Shown: positions 16,686 through 26,141, counted from the first letter of the stretch. The stretch: 64,000 nucleotides of DNA from an uncultured Gluconobacter sp. (GCA_937880175.1 CALFLO010000175.1:1-64000); one strand, 5' to 3'. The notes: generated by a model not told the origin, from the letters alone. Numbers and translations are program-made.

Positions 16686-18104
16686 ATGCTGCTGCGCAAG
16701 GTCCGCTGTTTCGGTCTGCTTCTGAAACGGCGCCTGCGCTGGCCGATCCGTTCGGCCGGGCTCAACTTCGCGCTGGCCTATGGGCTGGTGTTCGTGATCT
16801 CGGCCGGGGCGTTCCTGTCCTTCATCTGGTGGAACACGACCGGCCAGCTCGACCATCAGGTCGAGGTCGCAGTGCAGGTCGATGCCCTCGATCTGTCCCA
16901 TCGCTGGGCGCAGGGGGGACCTTCCGCGCTCAGCCTCGCCATTCAGGACCGGCTGGACCAGAACGTCGATGATGACGAACTGTATCTCCTGATTGGTCCG
17001 GATGGTCGCAAATTCGCCGGGAACCTACCCGGCTGGCCCGTCGTCATCACCCGGACGGACGAATTTTACGAACTGGCCATCAAGCGCGACGGCTTCCGCA
17101 CCAACGCCAAGATGCATGCCTACCCCCTGACGCAGGGGTTCCGGATGATCGTCGGGCGCGATGTCCGTGGGCGACAGCTCGTTCGCCACGTCCTGACCGA
17201 TACGCTGATCTGGGCCTGGATCATGGTCTCGCTTCTGGCGGCGGGCGGGGCGCTCGCCATCCGGAGGATCTTCCGGCAGGTTGTCCGCTCCATCGCCCGC
17301 ACCACGGCGGCTGTGGCGCAGGGCGATCTGAGCCAGCGTATCCCGCTGACCGGCAATGAAACCGATCTGGTGGGCCAGACCGTCAACACCATGCTCGAGC
17401 GGATCAACCGCCTGATGGATGGCGTCAAACAGGTCTCCAACGCCATCGCCCACGACCTGCGCACGCCGATCGCCCGGGCCCGCGCGCGGCTCGAAGATGC
17501 CAACCGCACCGCCACCTCCGCCGAGGAGCTTCACGCCGCCATCGACCGTGCGGTCATGGATCTCGACCGAGTGACGTCGATTTTCGAAGCCCTGCTGAGA
17601 ATCGCCCAGCTTGAAGCCGGGGCCAGACGGGCCGCCTTCACGGTTCTGGACATCCGTCCGCTGCTGGAAGGTCTGAGCGAGCTCTATGAGGCCTCCGTCG
17701 AGGATGCTGGGCTGCAACTGGACTTCAGGGCAGGGGCGGTCCAGCCGGTTAACGGCGATCCGCATCTGCTGCAACAGGCCGTGGCCAATCTGCTGGACAA
17801 CGCCATCAAGTTCGCCCCCCCCGGAACCACCATTACCCTCTCGGTCGGAATGGAGGGCGAACGTCTGGCCATCACGGTTGCAGATCAGGGACCGGGCATG
17901 AGCGAGGATGATCTGAGCCGCGCTTCGGAACGGTTTTTTCGCGCCGAAACAGCTCGGAATACGCCGGGTGCCGGGCTTGGTCTCTCGCTGGTGCAGGCCG
18001 TGATGAGCCTGCATGGCGGTTCGCTGGAACTGAAGGCCGGGCAGCCGGGCCTGTTCGCGACGCTTCTGCTGCCGGTCGTGCCTGCTGTTTCACGAAAGGG
18101 ATGA
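16686..18104 (+). CDS. Sensor histidine kinase, partner of the preceding regulator
   Basis: 472 residues. Two transmembrane segments (about 28-49 and 172-192) flank a periplasmic domain of about 120 residues. A HAMP linker, the HisKA domain with His256 in AIAHDLRTPIARAR and a HATPase domain with LLDNAIKFAP, DQGPGMS and GAGLGLSLVQAV follow. A TTG at 16680 overlaps the regulator stop region, but ATG 16686 is preferred. The signal sensed is unknown; neighbours (HtrA protease, lipoprotein) suggest envelope stress. Confidence 0.93.
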   Translation: MLLRKVRCFGLLLKRRLRWPIRSAGLNFALAYGLVFVISAGAFLSFIWWNTTGQLDHQVEVAVQVDALDLSHRWAQGGPSALSLAIQDRLDQNVDDDELYLLIGPDGRKFAGNLPGWPVVITRTDEFYELAIKRDGFRTNAKMHAYPLTQGFRMIVGRDVRGRQLVRHVLTDTLIWAWIMVSLLAAGGALAIRRIFRQVVRSIARTTAAVAQGDLSQRIPLTGNETDLVGQTVNTMLERINRLMDGVKQVSNAIAHDLRTPIARARARLEDANRTATSAEELHAAIDRAVMDLDRVTSIFEALLRIAQLEAGARRAAFTVLDIRPLLEGLSELYEASVEDAGLQLDFRAGAVQPVNGDPHLLQQAVANLLDNAIKFAPPGTTITLSVGMEGERLAITVADQGPGMSEDDLSRASERFFRAETARNTPGAGLGLSLVQAVMSLHGGSLELKAGQPGLFATLLLPVVPAVSRKG

Positions 18105-18162
18105 CGGAAGTTTCATCCAGGCCCCACCCTGCGCTTAGCTGGAATGGGCTACAGAGTCCGTG

Positions 18163-18507
18163 ATGCGCTTCTCCCTGTCTTCACCGACCGTTCTTCCGGC
18201 CTTCTGTCTGCTCGGCTGTCTGGCCGCGGCGCCGGTCCTGCGTCCGGTGCAGCATCTGCCGCCGGGACATTCCGACGATGCCATTACGGTGACGTCAGAG
18301 AACGCGGAATACTGCGCCCGACTGCGCAAAAACGTGGACACGCGACTGGCAGCCCCGCCTGCCGCCATCCCGCTGGGAACCATGGAAGATGCCCGTCACC
18401 TGCGCGCGCAGGGAGACCTGCTCTGCTCGCAGGGGCATGTCCGCGCGGGGATCGAACGCCTGCGCCGGGCGTTGGTTCTGCTGAAACACGCTCCGGAACC
18501 GCGCTGA
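18163..18507 (+). CDS. Hypothetical exported protein
   Basis: 114 residues with an N-terminal signal peptide (MRFSLSSPTVLPAFCLLGCLAAAPV; cleavage expected after an Ala-Ala-Ala region). The mature part is about 85 residues and contains ENAEYCARLRKNVDTRL and EDARHLRAQGDLLCSQGHVRAGIERLRRAL, which looks like a short helical hairpin of TPR type. Three cysteines are present. No family recognised. A GTG one codon upstream is also possible. It lies between the kinase and a SIMPL-domain gene. Confidence 0.55.
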   Translation: MRFSLSSPTVLPAFCLLGCLAAAPVLRPVQHLPPGHSDDAITVTSENAEYCARLRKNVDTRLAAPPAAIPLGTMEDARHLRAQGDLLCSQGHVRAGIERLRRALVLLKHAPEPR

Positions 18508-18551
18508 CACTACTCCGGACGTCCCCCGACACCTGTTTTTCAGGAGATCCG

Positions 18552-19295
18552 ATGACCCGTTTTTCCCTGACCCGGTCCATGACGCGCTCTGGCCCGCTTC
18601 TGGCCGCCGCTCTGGTCCTTTCACCCGTCGCCCTGTCCGGCACGGGAGCCTTTTCCACCGCACAGGCAGCCGACATGCAGCAGGATACGACAACCCAGCT
18701 TGATTTCAGCGTCATGGGAACGGCCCATGCCGTCCCAACGGAGCTGACGGTTCGCCTCTCGGTGCGTTCCGACAGCCCCTCCGCCGCAACCGCCCAGAAG
18801 GACGTGAACACCCGGATGGCCGCGGCGATGAAGCTGGCTGGCGGTCAGGACGGAATCGTGACGAAGGCGGGCGGATACTCCATTTACGAAAATGCGCCCG
18901 AACATGGCCCCAAAAGCTGGGCGGCCCGGCAGGAGCTCGAACTCAGCGGGCAGGATTCCGTGCGGCTTCTCGGTCTGGCCGGACAGCTCCAGGCGCAGTC
19001 CCTGATGCTGGAAGGGCTGGACTGGTCCCTCGATGACGCCACCCGGAATCGCCTGCTTCAGGACGCCCGCACGGAAGCCCTCAAAAAAATCCGCCCGCAG
19101 GCGGAGCAGAGCGCGCAGACCCTTGGCCTGCGCCTGGCGCGCCTGAAAAACATCCGCATTTCCTATGAGGAACCCGGCCCGCGCCCCATGATGCTCATGG
19201 CGGCCCGTATGGCCGATTCCGCCCCCCCGCAGCGCAGCCCGGACGAGCAGACCATCCGCGTGAATGTCTTCGTGCAGGCCGAACTGTCGCCATGA
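18552..19295 (+). CDS. SIMPL domain (DUF541) periplasmic protein
   Basis: 247 residues. A signal peptide (FSLTRSMTRSGPLLAAALVL ... AQAADMQ) is followed by a SIMPL/DUF541 domain: ISVMGTAHAVPTEL-like start (here FSVMGTAHAVP), GGYSIYENAP, LLGLAGQLQAQSLMLEGLDWSLDD and the conserved helix ARTEALKKIRPQAEQSAQTLGLRLARLKNI. Family members form periplasmic oligomers (BP26 of Brucella) of unclear function. AGGAG is 5 bases before the ATG. Confidence 0.88.
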   Translation: MTRFSLTRSMTRSGPLLAAALVLSPVALSGTGAFSTAQAADMQQDTTTQLDFSVMGTAHAVPTELTVRLSVRSDSPSAATAQKDVNTRMAAAMKLAGGQDGIVTKAGGYSIYENAPEHGPKSWAARQELELSGQDSVRLLGLAGQLQAQSLMLEGLDWSLDDATRNRLLQDARTEALKKIRPQAEQSAQTLGLRLARLKNIRISYEEPGPRPMMLMAARMADSAPPQRSPDEQTIRVNVFVQAELSP

Positions 19296-19323
19296 AAATC
19301 TCTCTGCCGTGGCGTTGCCCGTC

Positions 19324-19671
19324 ATGGTGACGGTCTGGTTCGATGGCGGATGCCCGCTGTGCCGGCGTGAAATCGCATTGATGAAACGTCTGGATCGCCG
19401 TGGCGCCATCCGTTTCATCAATCTGGAGTCGGCCCAGTCCTGTCCGCTGGACCGGGCCACGCTGCTGGCCCGCTTTCATGCCGAGGAGGACGGGCATCTT
19501 TATGAGGGTGCCGCAGCCTTCGCTGCCATGTGGCGCGCCATTCCCCTGTTGCGCCCGGTGGGTCTGGCCGCGCGGAATCCGGCTGTTCTGGCCGTCCTGC
19601 AATGGGGTTATGGGAAATTCCTGCGGGTCCGCCCTCTGCTACAGCGTCTGACACGGAAGCTGGAACGCTGA
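19324..19671 (+). CDS. DCC-family (DUF393) thiol-disulfide oxidoreductase-like protein
   Basis: About 115 residues; the conserved DxxCxxC motif that names the family is present as WFDGGCPLCRREI at the N-terminus, followed by INLES and YEGAAAFAAMWRAIPLL. A thioredoxin-like role is assumed for the family but has rarely been tested. ATG 19264 is also in frame but would overlap the SIMPL gene by 32 bases; the family alignment begins at MVTVWFDGGC. Confidence 0.85.
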   Translation: MVTVWFDGGCPLCRREIALMKRLDRRGAIRFINLESAQSCPLDRATLLARFHAEEDGHLYEGAAAFAAMWRAIPLLRPVGLAARNPAVLAVLQWGYGKFLRVRPLLQRLTRKLER

Positions 19672-19752
19672 CATGCGGATCGGGGCAGAAAAACGTAGCA
19701 ATTTAAGGGTTTCTTAGGAGGCGTCCGCTACCACGGAAAAAAAGGAGCCTTC

Positions 19753-21267
19753 ATGCCCAACTCTTTCCGTTTGCTGGCGCAGGACATTCTCGCTCTTGGA
19801 GACGCAGGCGACATCCCTGCTGCGCTCGAAAAGCTGCATGAAGGCATCCAGACCCTCCCTCAGGATGCGCATTCCACGTTTTTGGCAGGATGCCTGTACG
19901 AGCGTTTCCGGGATTGGCATCAGGCCCGGAAGTTCTATCTCCAGAGCCTGCATCTGGACGTCAATTCCCCGCGGATCTGGCATCGTCTGGGCATTGTCTG
20001 TCTGTCGGGCGGTGATCTGGACGGGGCGGAAAGGGCGCTGAAGGTCGCGATCCAGCAAAAGCCATCGGACGCCCATTATCACGTCGACCTCAGTATGGTT
20101 CTGGCGCGAAAAGGGGCGTTCGACAGGGCACTTGAAAGTGCCCTGACCGGCGAGAAGCTCAGTCCCGGTCATGTGCCTGCCCTTAACAATATCGGTCACG
20201 TCCTTCAGGGTCTGGGGCGAAGCGCGGAGTCGCTGCCATATTATGATCAGGCCATCGCCCTTGAGCCTGAAAATGCTGTCTGCTGTTTCGGTCGCGCTGT
20301 CAGTCTGCTCAAAATGGGCGATTTCGAGTCTGGATGGCGTGAATACGAATGGCGCTGGCGGTGTTCCCAGACGCCGCGTACGGATCTTGCCGTCCCGCAA
20401 TGGGAAGGCGAGGACCTGAATGGCAAGACGATCCTGATCCATCATGAACAGGGTTATGGCGACACACTCCAGTTCATCCGTTTCGCATCGCAGCTCAAGA
20501 CGCGCGGGGCGAGGGTTGTGGTGCAGGTTCCCATTCCCCTTGTCCGGATTCTGGAGGGGGTGGAGGGCGTTGATCAGGTCGTCTCGGTGCTCGACCCGTC
20601 ACTTCATCTGGATCTGCACTGTCCGATGGCTGGTCTGCCACTGCGACTGAAAATGACGCCGTCCACGCTGCCCGGCTGCCCCTATTTGTCCGTCCCGGTC
20701 GGGGAACAGGAGCGGCAGGGAGGCGCATTGCGACAGAGCCTGACGGAGAATATGACCCAGCCGGACCTGATCGTCGGTCTGGTCTGGAGCGGAGATCCCC
20801 GCCCTCATGATCCTGTCGCCACGCAGGTCGATCGCCGGCGGAGCGTGCGGCTGGAGAAGCTCGCGCCCCTGATGGAGGTGGAGGGCATCCGCTTCGTCAG
20901 TTTTCAGCTTGGCATGCCAAAGCATCAGATGGCCGAAACGGGTCTGCCCGTGATTGACGTGACGGACGGGATCGTGGATTTCGCCGATACGGCCGCACGG
21001 CTTTATGGCGTGGACCTGCTGATCAGTGTCGACACATCCATGGTCCATCTGGCGGGCGGACTCGGCCTGCCGGTCTGGATGATCTCACGCAGCGATTCCT
21101 GCTGGCGCTGGGGCGAAACTGGCACGACGACGCCCTGGTATCCGAGTATGCGGATTTTCCGCCAGCCCCGTTCGGGGGACTGGGAGACCCCGGTCGTCGA
21201 GATCACGAACATGCTGCGGCAGTTCGTGGCCCTCTATCGCACGAACCTTGAAGCCGAGGCGGCCTGA
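19753..21267 (+). CDS. TPR protein with C-terminal GT-B-like glycosyltransferase domain
   Basis: 504 residues. Residues about 5-205 hold five or so TPR units (for example PRIWHRLGIVCLSGGDLDGAERA and LPYYDQAIALEPENAVCCFGRA). The C-terminal 290 residues resemble the domain often attached to TPRs in bacteria and related in fold to family 9/41 glycosyltransferases: GKTILIHHEQGYGDTLQFIRF, VWSGDPRPHDP, ISVDTSMVHLAGGLGLPVW and WRWGETGTTTPWYP. It may modify a surface glycan or glycoprotein. AAAGGAG precedes the ATG. It ends at a strong bidirectional terminator. Confidence 0.85.
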   Translation: MPNSFRLLAQDILALGDAGDIPAALEKLHEGIQTLPQDAHSTFLAGCLYERFRDWHQARKFYLQSLHLDVNSPRIWHRLGIVCLSGGDLDGAERALKVAIQQKPSDAHYHVDLSMVLARKGAFDRALESALTGEKLSPGHVPALNNIGHVLQGLGRSAESLPYYDQAIALEPENAVCCFGRAVSLLKMGDFESGWREYEWRWRCSQTPRTDLAVPQWEGEDLNGKTILIHHEQGYGDTLQFIRFASQLKTRGARVVVQVPIPLVRILEGVEGVDQVVSVLDPSLHLDLHCPMAGLPLRLKMTPSTLPGCPYLSVPVGEQERQGGALRQSLTENMTQPDLIVGLVWSGDPRPHDPVATQVDRRRSVRLEKLAPLMEVEGIRFVSFQLGMPKHQMAETGLPVIDVTDGIVDFADTAARLYGVDLLISVDTSMVHLAGGLGLPVWMISRSDSCWRWGETGTTTPWYPSMRIFRQPRSGDWETPVVEITNMLRQFVALYRTNLEAEAA

Positions 21268-21274
21268 AAAGCAG

Positions 21275-21326
21275 GCACAAAAAAAACCGGCCGCTTCCTT
21301 CGGGACGCGGCCGGTTTTTTTTGTGC
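21275..21326. terminator. Perfect bidirectional intrinsic terminator
   Basis: A perfect 20-base-pair inverted repeat (21275-21294 with 21307-21326) separated by 12 bases. The GC core CCGGCCGC/GCGGCCGG is flanked by eight A residues on the left and eight T residues on the right, so it ends transcription from both sides. It lies between the convergent TPR glycosyltransferase gene and infC. Confidence 0.93.
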
Positions 21327-21342
21327 AGAATGAAAGCATCCC

Positions 21343-21879
21343 TTAGCGGGGCGCGATCACCATCAGCATCTGGCGGTTTTCAAGGCGGGGCATCTGCTCC
21401 ACCTTCGCCTTTTCCTCGACTTCCTGCCGGATACGCTCAAGCATCTTGATGCCCAGCTCCTGATGGGCCATTTCACGGCCCTTGAAGCGCAGGGAAATCT
21501 TGACCTTGTCGCCTTCGTCAAGAAAGCTGTGAATGGCCTTGAGCTTTGTCTGGAAGTCATGCTCGCCCGTACCGGGACGAACCTTCACTTCCTTGATCTC
21601 AATGACCTTCTGCTTCTTGCGGGCTTCGTTCTTCTTCTTCTGCTGCTCATACTTGAACTTGCCGTAGTCGAGAATCTTCACGACAGGAGGAACAGCGGTG
21701 GGGCTGATTTCCAGAAGGTCGAGACCCACCGAAAAAGCGCGCATCAGGGCATCCCGGGTCGTCATGACGCCCTGCATTTCGCCTTCTTCGTCAATCAGAC
21801 GAACCTGCGGAACACGGATTTCCTCGTTGACGCGCGGTCCTTCACGGGTGGGCGCGGCCTGCATCGGCGGTCTAGCTAT
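21343..21879 (-). CDS. infC: Translation initiation factor IF-3, probable AUA start codon
   Basis: IF-3 checks the start codon and initiator tRNA on the 30S subunit. The N-domain ([35 protein letters not shown]), Lys-rich linker and C-domain ([36 protein letters not shown]) are complete. The first ATG (21864) has no Shine-Dalgarno. An in-frame ATA at 21879, five codons upstream, has AGGAG six bases before it and adds IARPP, the MARPP-like N-terminus of alphaproteobacterial IF-3. Rare start codons (AUU in E. coli) let IF-3 repress its own translation, so AUA here makes sense. It lies 138 bases after thrS on the same strand; rpmI/rplT are not adjacent. Confidence 0.93.
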   Translation of the reverse strand: MARPPMQAAPTREGPRVNEEIRVPQVRLIDEEGEMQGVMTTRDALMRAFSVGLDLLEISPTAVPPVVKILDYGKFKYEQQKKKNEARKKQKVIEIKEVKVRPGTGEHDFQTKLKAIHSFLDEGDKVKISLRFKGREMAHQELGIKMLERIRQEVEEKAKVEQMPRLENRQMLMVIAPR

Positions 21880-22017
21880 GGTCAGCTCCTGTCATCAGTT
21901 TCGTTCGGGTCCGGTAGCCAGCATCCGCCTTCACGAAGAAAGGCGGGATACGGCCATTCCCGATCCCGTTCCTTCAGCACATAGTCCTGCCTTACGCCCG
22001 GTGCAAGGGGATTACGT

Positions 22018-23955
22018 TCAATCCTTTGCAAAGCGCGCAATGTCAGGGGCCTGAGCCTCTTTCGTAAGGGCCGCAACAGCGTCGTCGAGGGACAGGATCT
22101 CCTGTGCCGCGCCGCCCAGACGCCGCATGGCGACCTTGCGCTCTTCGGCTTCGCGACGACCGACCACAAGGATGACCGGAACGCGCGCAAGGCTGTGTTC
22201 GCGGATCTTGGCGTTGATCTTGTCACTGCGGGTGTCGGTCTCGACCTGGAGTCCCGCGGCCTTGAGCGTCGCGGCCACTTCGTTGGCGTAGTCGCCGGCA
22301 TCGGAGACGATGGACGCCACGACAACCTGGGTCGGCGCCAGCCAGAGTGGGAACTTGCCGGCATACTGCTCGATCAGGATGCCGATGAAGCGCTCGAAAC
22401 TGCCGAGAATCGCGCGATGCAGCATGACCGGACGATGACGGTTGCTGTCCTCGCCGATATAGGACGCATCCAGACGTTCCGGCAGGACGTAATCCACCTG
22501 AAGCGTGCCGCACTGCCAGTCACGGCCGATGGCGTCGGTCAGCACGAATTCGAGCTTCGGACCGTAGAACGCGCCTTCGCCCGGATTGTACTCATATTCG
22601 ACGCCCGCGATCTCGCAGGCTGTCTTGAGTGAACCTTCCGCACGATCCCAGACCTCGTCCGAGCCCGCCCGCGTTTCCGGACGGTCCGAGAACTTCACGC
22701 GGAAGCTCTCGAATCCGAGGTCGGAATAGACTTCCGCCAGCATCTTCACGAACTTCGCGGTCTCGTCCGCGATCTGGTCGTCCGTGCAGAAAATATGGGC
22801 GTCATCCTGCGTGAAGCCGCGCACGCGCATGATGCCATGCAGCGCGCCTGACGGTTCGTAACGGTGACACGCGCCGAATTCCGCCATCCGCAGCGGCAGC
22901 TCACGATAGGAGCGCAGGCCGTGACGGAAGATCTGCACATGGCACGGGCAGTTCATGGGCTTGAGTGCGAGGGTCTTGTCTTCGTCCTCGACGGTCGCGA
23001 TGAACATGTTCTCGCGATACTTGTCCCAGTGACCCGAGGCTTCCCACAGGGCGCGGTCCACGAGCTGCGGGGTGCGGACTTCCTCGTAGTTGTTCCGCTC
23101 CTGCGCACGACGCATGTAGTCCTGAAGGACAGTGTACAGGCGCCATCCCTTGCGATGCCAGAAGATCTGCCCGACGGCTTCTTCCTGAATGTGGAAGAGG
23201 TCCATCTCGCGCCCGATGCGGCGATGGTCGCGCTTCTCGGCTTCTTCAAGGCGCAGGAGATGGGCGTCCAGCTCCTTTTTGTCGCGCCATGCGGTGCCGT
23301 AAATGCGGGTGAGCATGGGGTTGCGGTGATCGCCGCGCCAGTAGGCCCCGGCCACGCGCATGAGCTTGAACGCCGTGCCGACATCACCGGTGGTGCGCAG
23401 ATGCGGACCACGGCACAGGTCGAGCCATTCGCCCTGACGATAGATCGAGATCTGTTCGGTTTCCGGCAGATCCTGAATGAGCTGCGCCTTGAAGTCCTCG
23501 CCCTTCTCTTCGAAGAAGCGGATGGCTTCGTCACGGTCCCAGACCTCGCGGACGAACGGCGTATTGGCCGCCACAATCTCGCGCATTTTCTCTTCAATGG
23601 CCGGGAAGTCTTCAGGCGTGAACGGCTTCTCGCGGGAGAAATCGTAGTAGAACCCGTCCTTGATGCTCGGCCCGATCGTGACCTGCGTTTCAGGCCACAG
23701 GGCCTGCACGGCCTCGGCCAGAACATGCGCCGCATCATGGCGGATCATTTCCAGCGCGTCCTCATCCTTGCGGGTGACGAACTTTACGGACGCATCGCTG
23801 CTGATTTCGGTGCTGATATCGACGGGCTTGCCGTCCACTTCCATCGCCATGGCGGCCTTGGCGAGGCCCGGCCCGATGGAAGCTGCGATCGTCGTGCCCG
23901 TCACAGTCCCGTCGAATGTGCGGACGCTTCCGTCGGGGAGTGTGATTGCGGGCAT
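22018..23955 (-). CDS. thrS: Threonine--tRNA ligase
   Basis: 645 residues, class II synthetase. The N-terminal TGS domain ([22 protein letters not shown]) is followed by the editing domain ([24 protein letters not shown], with the HxxxH-type zinc-like motif), the catalytic core with zinc ligands in [10 protein letters not shown] and motif 2 [23 protein letters not shown], and the anticodon-binding domain ([10 protein letters not shown] ... [13 protein letters not shown]). AGGAG lies 8 bases before the ATG. It forms a minus-strand unit with infC, the usual thrS-infC order. Confidence 0.97.
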   Translation of the reverse strand: MPAITLPDGSVRTFDGTVTGTTIAASIGPGLAKAAMAMEVDGKPVDISTEISSDASVKFVTRKDEDALEMIRHDAAHVLAEAVQALWPETQVTIGPSIKDGFYYDFSREKPFTPEDFPAIEEKMREIVAANTPFVREVWDRDEAIRFFEEKGEDFKAQLIQDLPETEQISIYRQGEWLDLCRGPHLRTTGDVGTAFKLMRVAGAYWRGDHRNPMLTRIYGTAWRDKKELDAHLLRLEEAEKRDHRRIGREMDLFHIQEEAVGQIFWHRKGWRLYTVLQDYMRRAQERNNYEEVRTPQLVDRALWEASGHWDKYRENMFIATVEDEDKTLALKPMNCPCHVQIFRHGLRSYRELPLRMAEFGACHRYEPSGALHGIMRVRGFTQDDAHIFCTDDQIADETAKFVKMLAEVYSDLGFESFRVKFSDRPETRAGSDEVWDRAEGSLKTACEIAGVEYEYNPGEGAFYGPKLEFVLTDAIGRDWQCGTLQVDYVLPERLDASYIGEDSNRHRPVMLHRAILGSFERFIGILIEQYAGKFPLWLAPTQVVVASIVSDAGDYANEVAATLKAAGLQVETDTRSDKINAKIREHSLARVPVILVVGRREAEERKVAMRRLGGAAQEILSLDDAVAALTKEAQAPDIARFAKD

Positions 23956-23957
23956 GG

Positions 23958-23999
23958 AGATCGCTCCTGTGCGAGTGGGAACGGCAGATCGCTCTGCCG
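23958..23999 (-). promoter_or_regulatory. Hairpin plus direct repeat in the thrS leader (possible translational operator)
   Basis: On the minus strand, CGGCAGA-N4-TCTGCCG (23982-23999) forms a perfect 7-pair hairpin ending 12 bases upstream of the AGGAG of thrS. The nine bases GAGCGATCT of the hairpin (23986-23994) recur exactly at 23958-23966, overlapping the 3' side of the Shine-Dalgarno. E. coli ThrRS represses its own mRNA by binding leader hairpins. Whether that happens here is inference. Confidence 0.4.
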
Positions 24000-24068
24000 A
24001 AAAATGAACCGGTAAATGGCCTCAATCCCCGCCGCGCTGCAACCCCCAGTCGGACAGACAGGCCCTTT

Positions 24069-25124
24069 TCAGGTCGCTTTGTCCATCTGGAGTACAAGGG
24101 AGGGGAGATTGCCGGGATCGGACTGCCGCCCTTCGTCCCATCCACAATTGAGATAATGGATGAGTGGCCAGATCCCGTAATAGGCATCCTGCACTACGTC
24201 CGGATTGTTTTCGGCATAGAATATCGGATCGAACACCCGGTATTCGTGCTGCTGGCCGTCCTCCCGTGCCCGATGCGCGGCAAAGCCCGAAGGGATGTCG
24301 AGCGGCGGATGCGGAATGTTTTTGCCTGTGCCCAGCAGGACGTCCGGATTAACGCCCAGCTCCCGCAGGCGCTGTGCGATCAGTGGGGCGTAGATATTCG
24401 GAACAGGGCGGTAACCAGCGGCGAAATCTTCGGAGTTTGTGTCAAAATAGAAGTGCAGATGAGTGCCGTCCTGGGGGTGTTCCAGCGGCTCGCCGGTTTC
24501 CGAAGCGGCCAGCTTCTGGCGGGCGAAACGGCGGATGTCTTCATAGTCCGGGCGGTTGTGAAAATGGAGATGCACGAACGGCGTACGGACGTAGCGTTCG
24601 GGGTAAATGCTCTGCGGGTTGTGAAACCCCCGGTCCAGACTGACGATCGTGTGCGCCCGGAACAGCCCGCGCCGTACGATCTGCGGCAGATAGTAATCCG
24701 GTGCTTCCGGCACATTCAGCAACAGCCGGTCCGTGACGAAAGTGGCGTTTTCCTGCACCAGATAATCGAACTGTCGCCGGATGATCTCCGGATCGAGCGA
24801 AAGCTGATCCAGAAAGACGGTCAGAAACTCGTCGCAGTCCAGCGGGACAGCAAAATCGCAGGCATTTTCCGCATCCCACTGCCGGATAATCCCGGCAATG
24901 ACGTCTCCCTTATGCAGAAAATCCGTGGGGGAGGCATGGTCCCGGACGATCCGGACACCTTTGCTTTCATAGCGCGTCTGGATGTCCAGAACGGCTGGAT
25001 CGGTTGAACCGTTGTCGATGACGGTCAGGTTGGAAAAACCGAAGATCGCCGCGTGCCACAGAATCCAGGGCTCCAGCAGGGTCGCCTCGTTCTTCTGCAT
25101 CATGACGCAGCGGACGCGGATCAT
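24069..25124 (-). CDS. Family-2-like glycosyltransferase with C-terminal FDP...NPDV repeat
   Basis: 351 residues. The N-terminal half is a GT-A-type domain of the glyco_tranf_2_4 kind: MMQKNEATLLEPWILWHAAIFGF, VIDNGSTD and PLDCDEF as the DxD-like metal site. The C-terminus carries one copy of a motif (FDPIFYAENNPDVV ... PLIHYLNCGWDEGR) found in many polysaccharide-modifying proteins. It overlaps the upstream heptosyltransferase-like gene by 4 bases, so the two are translationally coupled and probably act on the same surface glycan. Confidence 0.85.
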   Translation of the reverse strand: MIRVRCVMMQKNEATLLEPWILWHAAIFGFSNLTVIDNGSTDPAVLDIQTRYESKGVRIVRDHASPTDFLHKGDVIAGIIRQWDAENACDFAVPLDCDEFLTVFLDQLSLDPEIIRRQFDYLVQENATFVTDRLLLNVPEAPDYYLPQIVRRGLFRAHTIVSLDRGFHNPQSIYPERYVRTPFVHLHFHNRPDYEDIRRFARQKLAASETGEPLEHPQDGTHLHFYFDTNSEDFAAGYRPVPNIYAPLIAQRLRELGVNPDVLLGTGKNIPHPPLDIPSGFAAHRAREDGQQHEYRVFDPIFYAENNPDVVQDAYYGIWPLIHYLNCGWDEGRQSDPGNLPSLVLQMDKAT

Positions 25125-26041
25125 TGGGCCAGCATTGCCTCGATGCAGGTTTCGACCCGGGAGGCTGGCAGCATCGCCAGATCGGGCACCACGATCAGCT
25201 CCGTCCGTCCGGCCGTGGGCGTGAGGGGGGCTGTCAGGCGCGGATCGCTGTCAGGGCCGAACAGCGTGATGCAGGGCGTGTCCATCGTAGCAGCCAGATG
25301 CATCGGGCCGGTATCATTGCCGATCACGATCTGCGCCCGGTCCAGCACGCCAGCCAGTTCCACGAGTGTGGTCCGGCCCGTCAGGTCGAGCGCGTCAGGG
25401 CAGGCGCGCAGGATGTCCTGAGCCAGCGGCGTTTCGGGCGCAGTTCCCACGATGACCGGTCTGATCCCCTTTGCCGCAAGGGCATTGGCGATTTCGGCAA
25501 AGCGGGAGCTGGGCCAGCGTTTCTGGGGGCGGTGAGGTGCGGCACCCGGGACCAGAACGGCATAGGGCGCTGCGATGTCAGGCCCATGCCCTTCAAGCCA
25601 GCGCGGAACGCTGCGGGGCAGGGGTGTGACACCGGCGTCATGAAGCTGGTCGTCCAGACGGGCCAGCGTGTGCATGTCATTGCGTGACGGATTGCCGTGC
25701 GGATGGCAGCAGCCGTCCGAGATTCCGGACCAGTTCGCGGGCTGCCCCGCGAGACGGAAATAGGTTTTCGAACGCCCCGAGGTCTGAAGATCGAAGACCC
25801 GGTCATAGCCGCGCAGTTTCCGCGACAGCCGCCACAGTCCCGGCAGATTGCCCATCGACGGGCGGTCATCCGTCAGGATGTCGTCAAACCACGGCGCAGC
25901 GCGGGCCAGATCCGCGAAGGGTGCGGTGGTCAGGAGGGTCAGTGTGGCATGGGGAAAAGCGGCCCGGATGGACGCGAAAGCTCCAAAAGCCTGAACGAAA
26001 TCGCCCAGGGCGCCGAGCTTTATGACAAGAATGCGACTCAT
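25121..26041 (-). CDS. Glycosyltransferase family 9 (ADP-heptose:LPS heptosyltransferase-like)
   Basis: 306 residues, GT-B fold. MSRILVIKLGALGDFVQAF at the N-terminus, PYAVLVPGAAPHRPQKRWP in the middle and VIGNDTGPMHLAATMDTPCITLFGPDSD near the C-terminus are standard family 9 motifs. It likely transfers a sugar to the LPS core or a related glycan in the cytoplasm. Acetic acid bacteria often lack heptose in their LPS, so the donor could be another nucleotide sugar. Confidence 0.9.
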   Translation of the reverse strand: MSRILVIKLGALGDFVQAFGAFASIRAAFPHATLTLLTTAPFADLARAAPWFDDILTDDRPSMGNLPGLWRLSRKLRGYDRVFDLQTSGRSKTYFRLAGQPANWSGISDGCCHPHGNPSRNDMHTLARLDDQLHDAGVTPLPRSVPRWLEGHGPDIAAPYAVLVPGAAPHRPQKRWPSSRFAEIANALAAKGIRPVIVGTAPETPLAQDILRACPDALDLTGRTTLVELAGVLDRAQIVIGNDTGPMHLAATMDTPCITLFGPDSDPRLTAPLTPTAGRTELIVVPDLAMLPASRVETCIEAMLAQ

Positions 26042-26100
26042 GAGCCGACTTTAGCAGGGTGTTGCGGAACGCCAACCATTCCCGGTCGCCGTTCCGCAAA

Positions 26101-26141
26101 GAAATCCCGGACGTGGGATTTCGGTCCTTTGGGGAAAGGAC
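26101..26141 (-). terminator. Two hairpins after grpE, probable terminator
   Basis: Reading on the minus strand, GTCCTTT-CCCC-AAAGGAC (26141-26124) starts directly after the grpE stop and is followed by GAAATCCC-N6-GGGATTTC (26122-26101) running into a TTTCTTT-like tail. The second hairpin best fits an intrinsic terminator. Confidence 0.6.
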
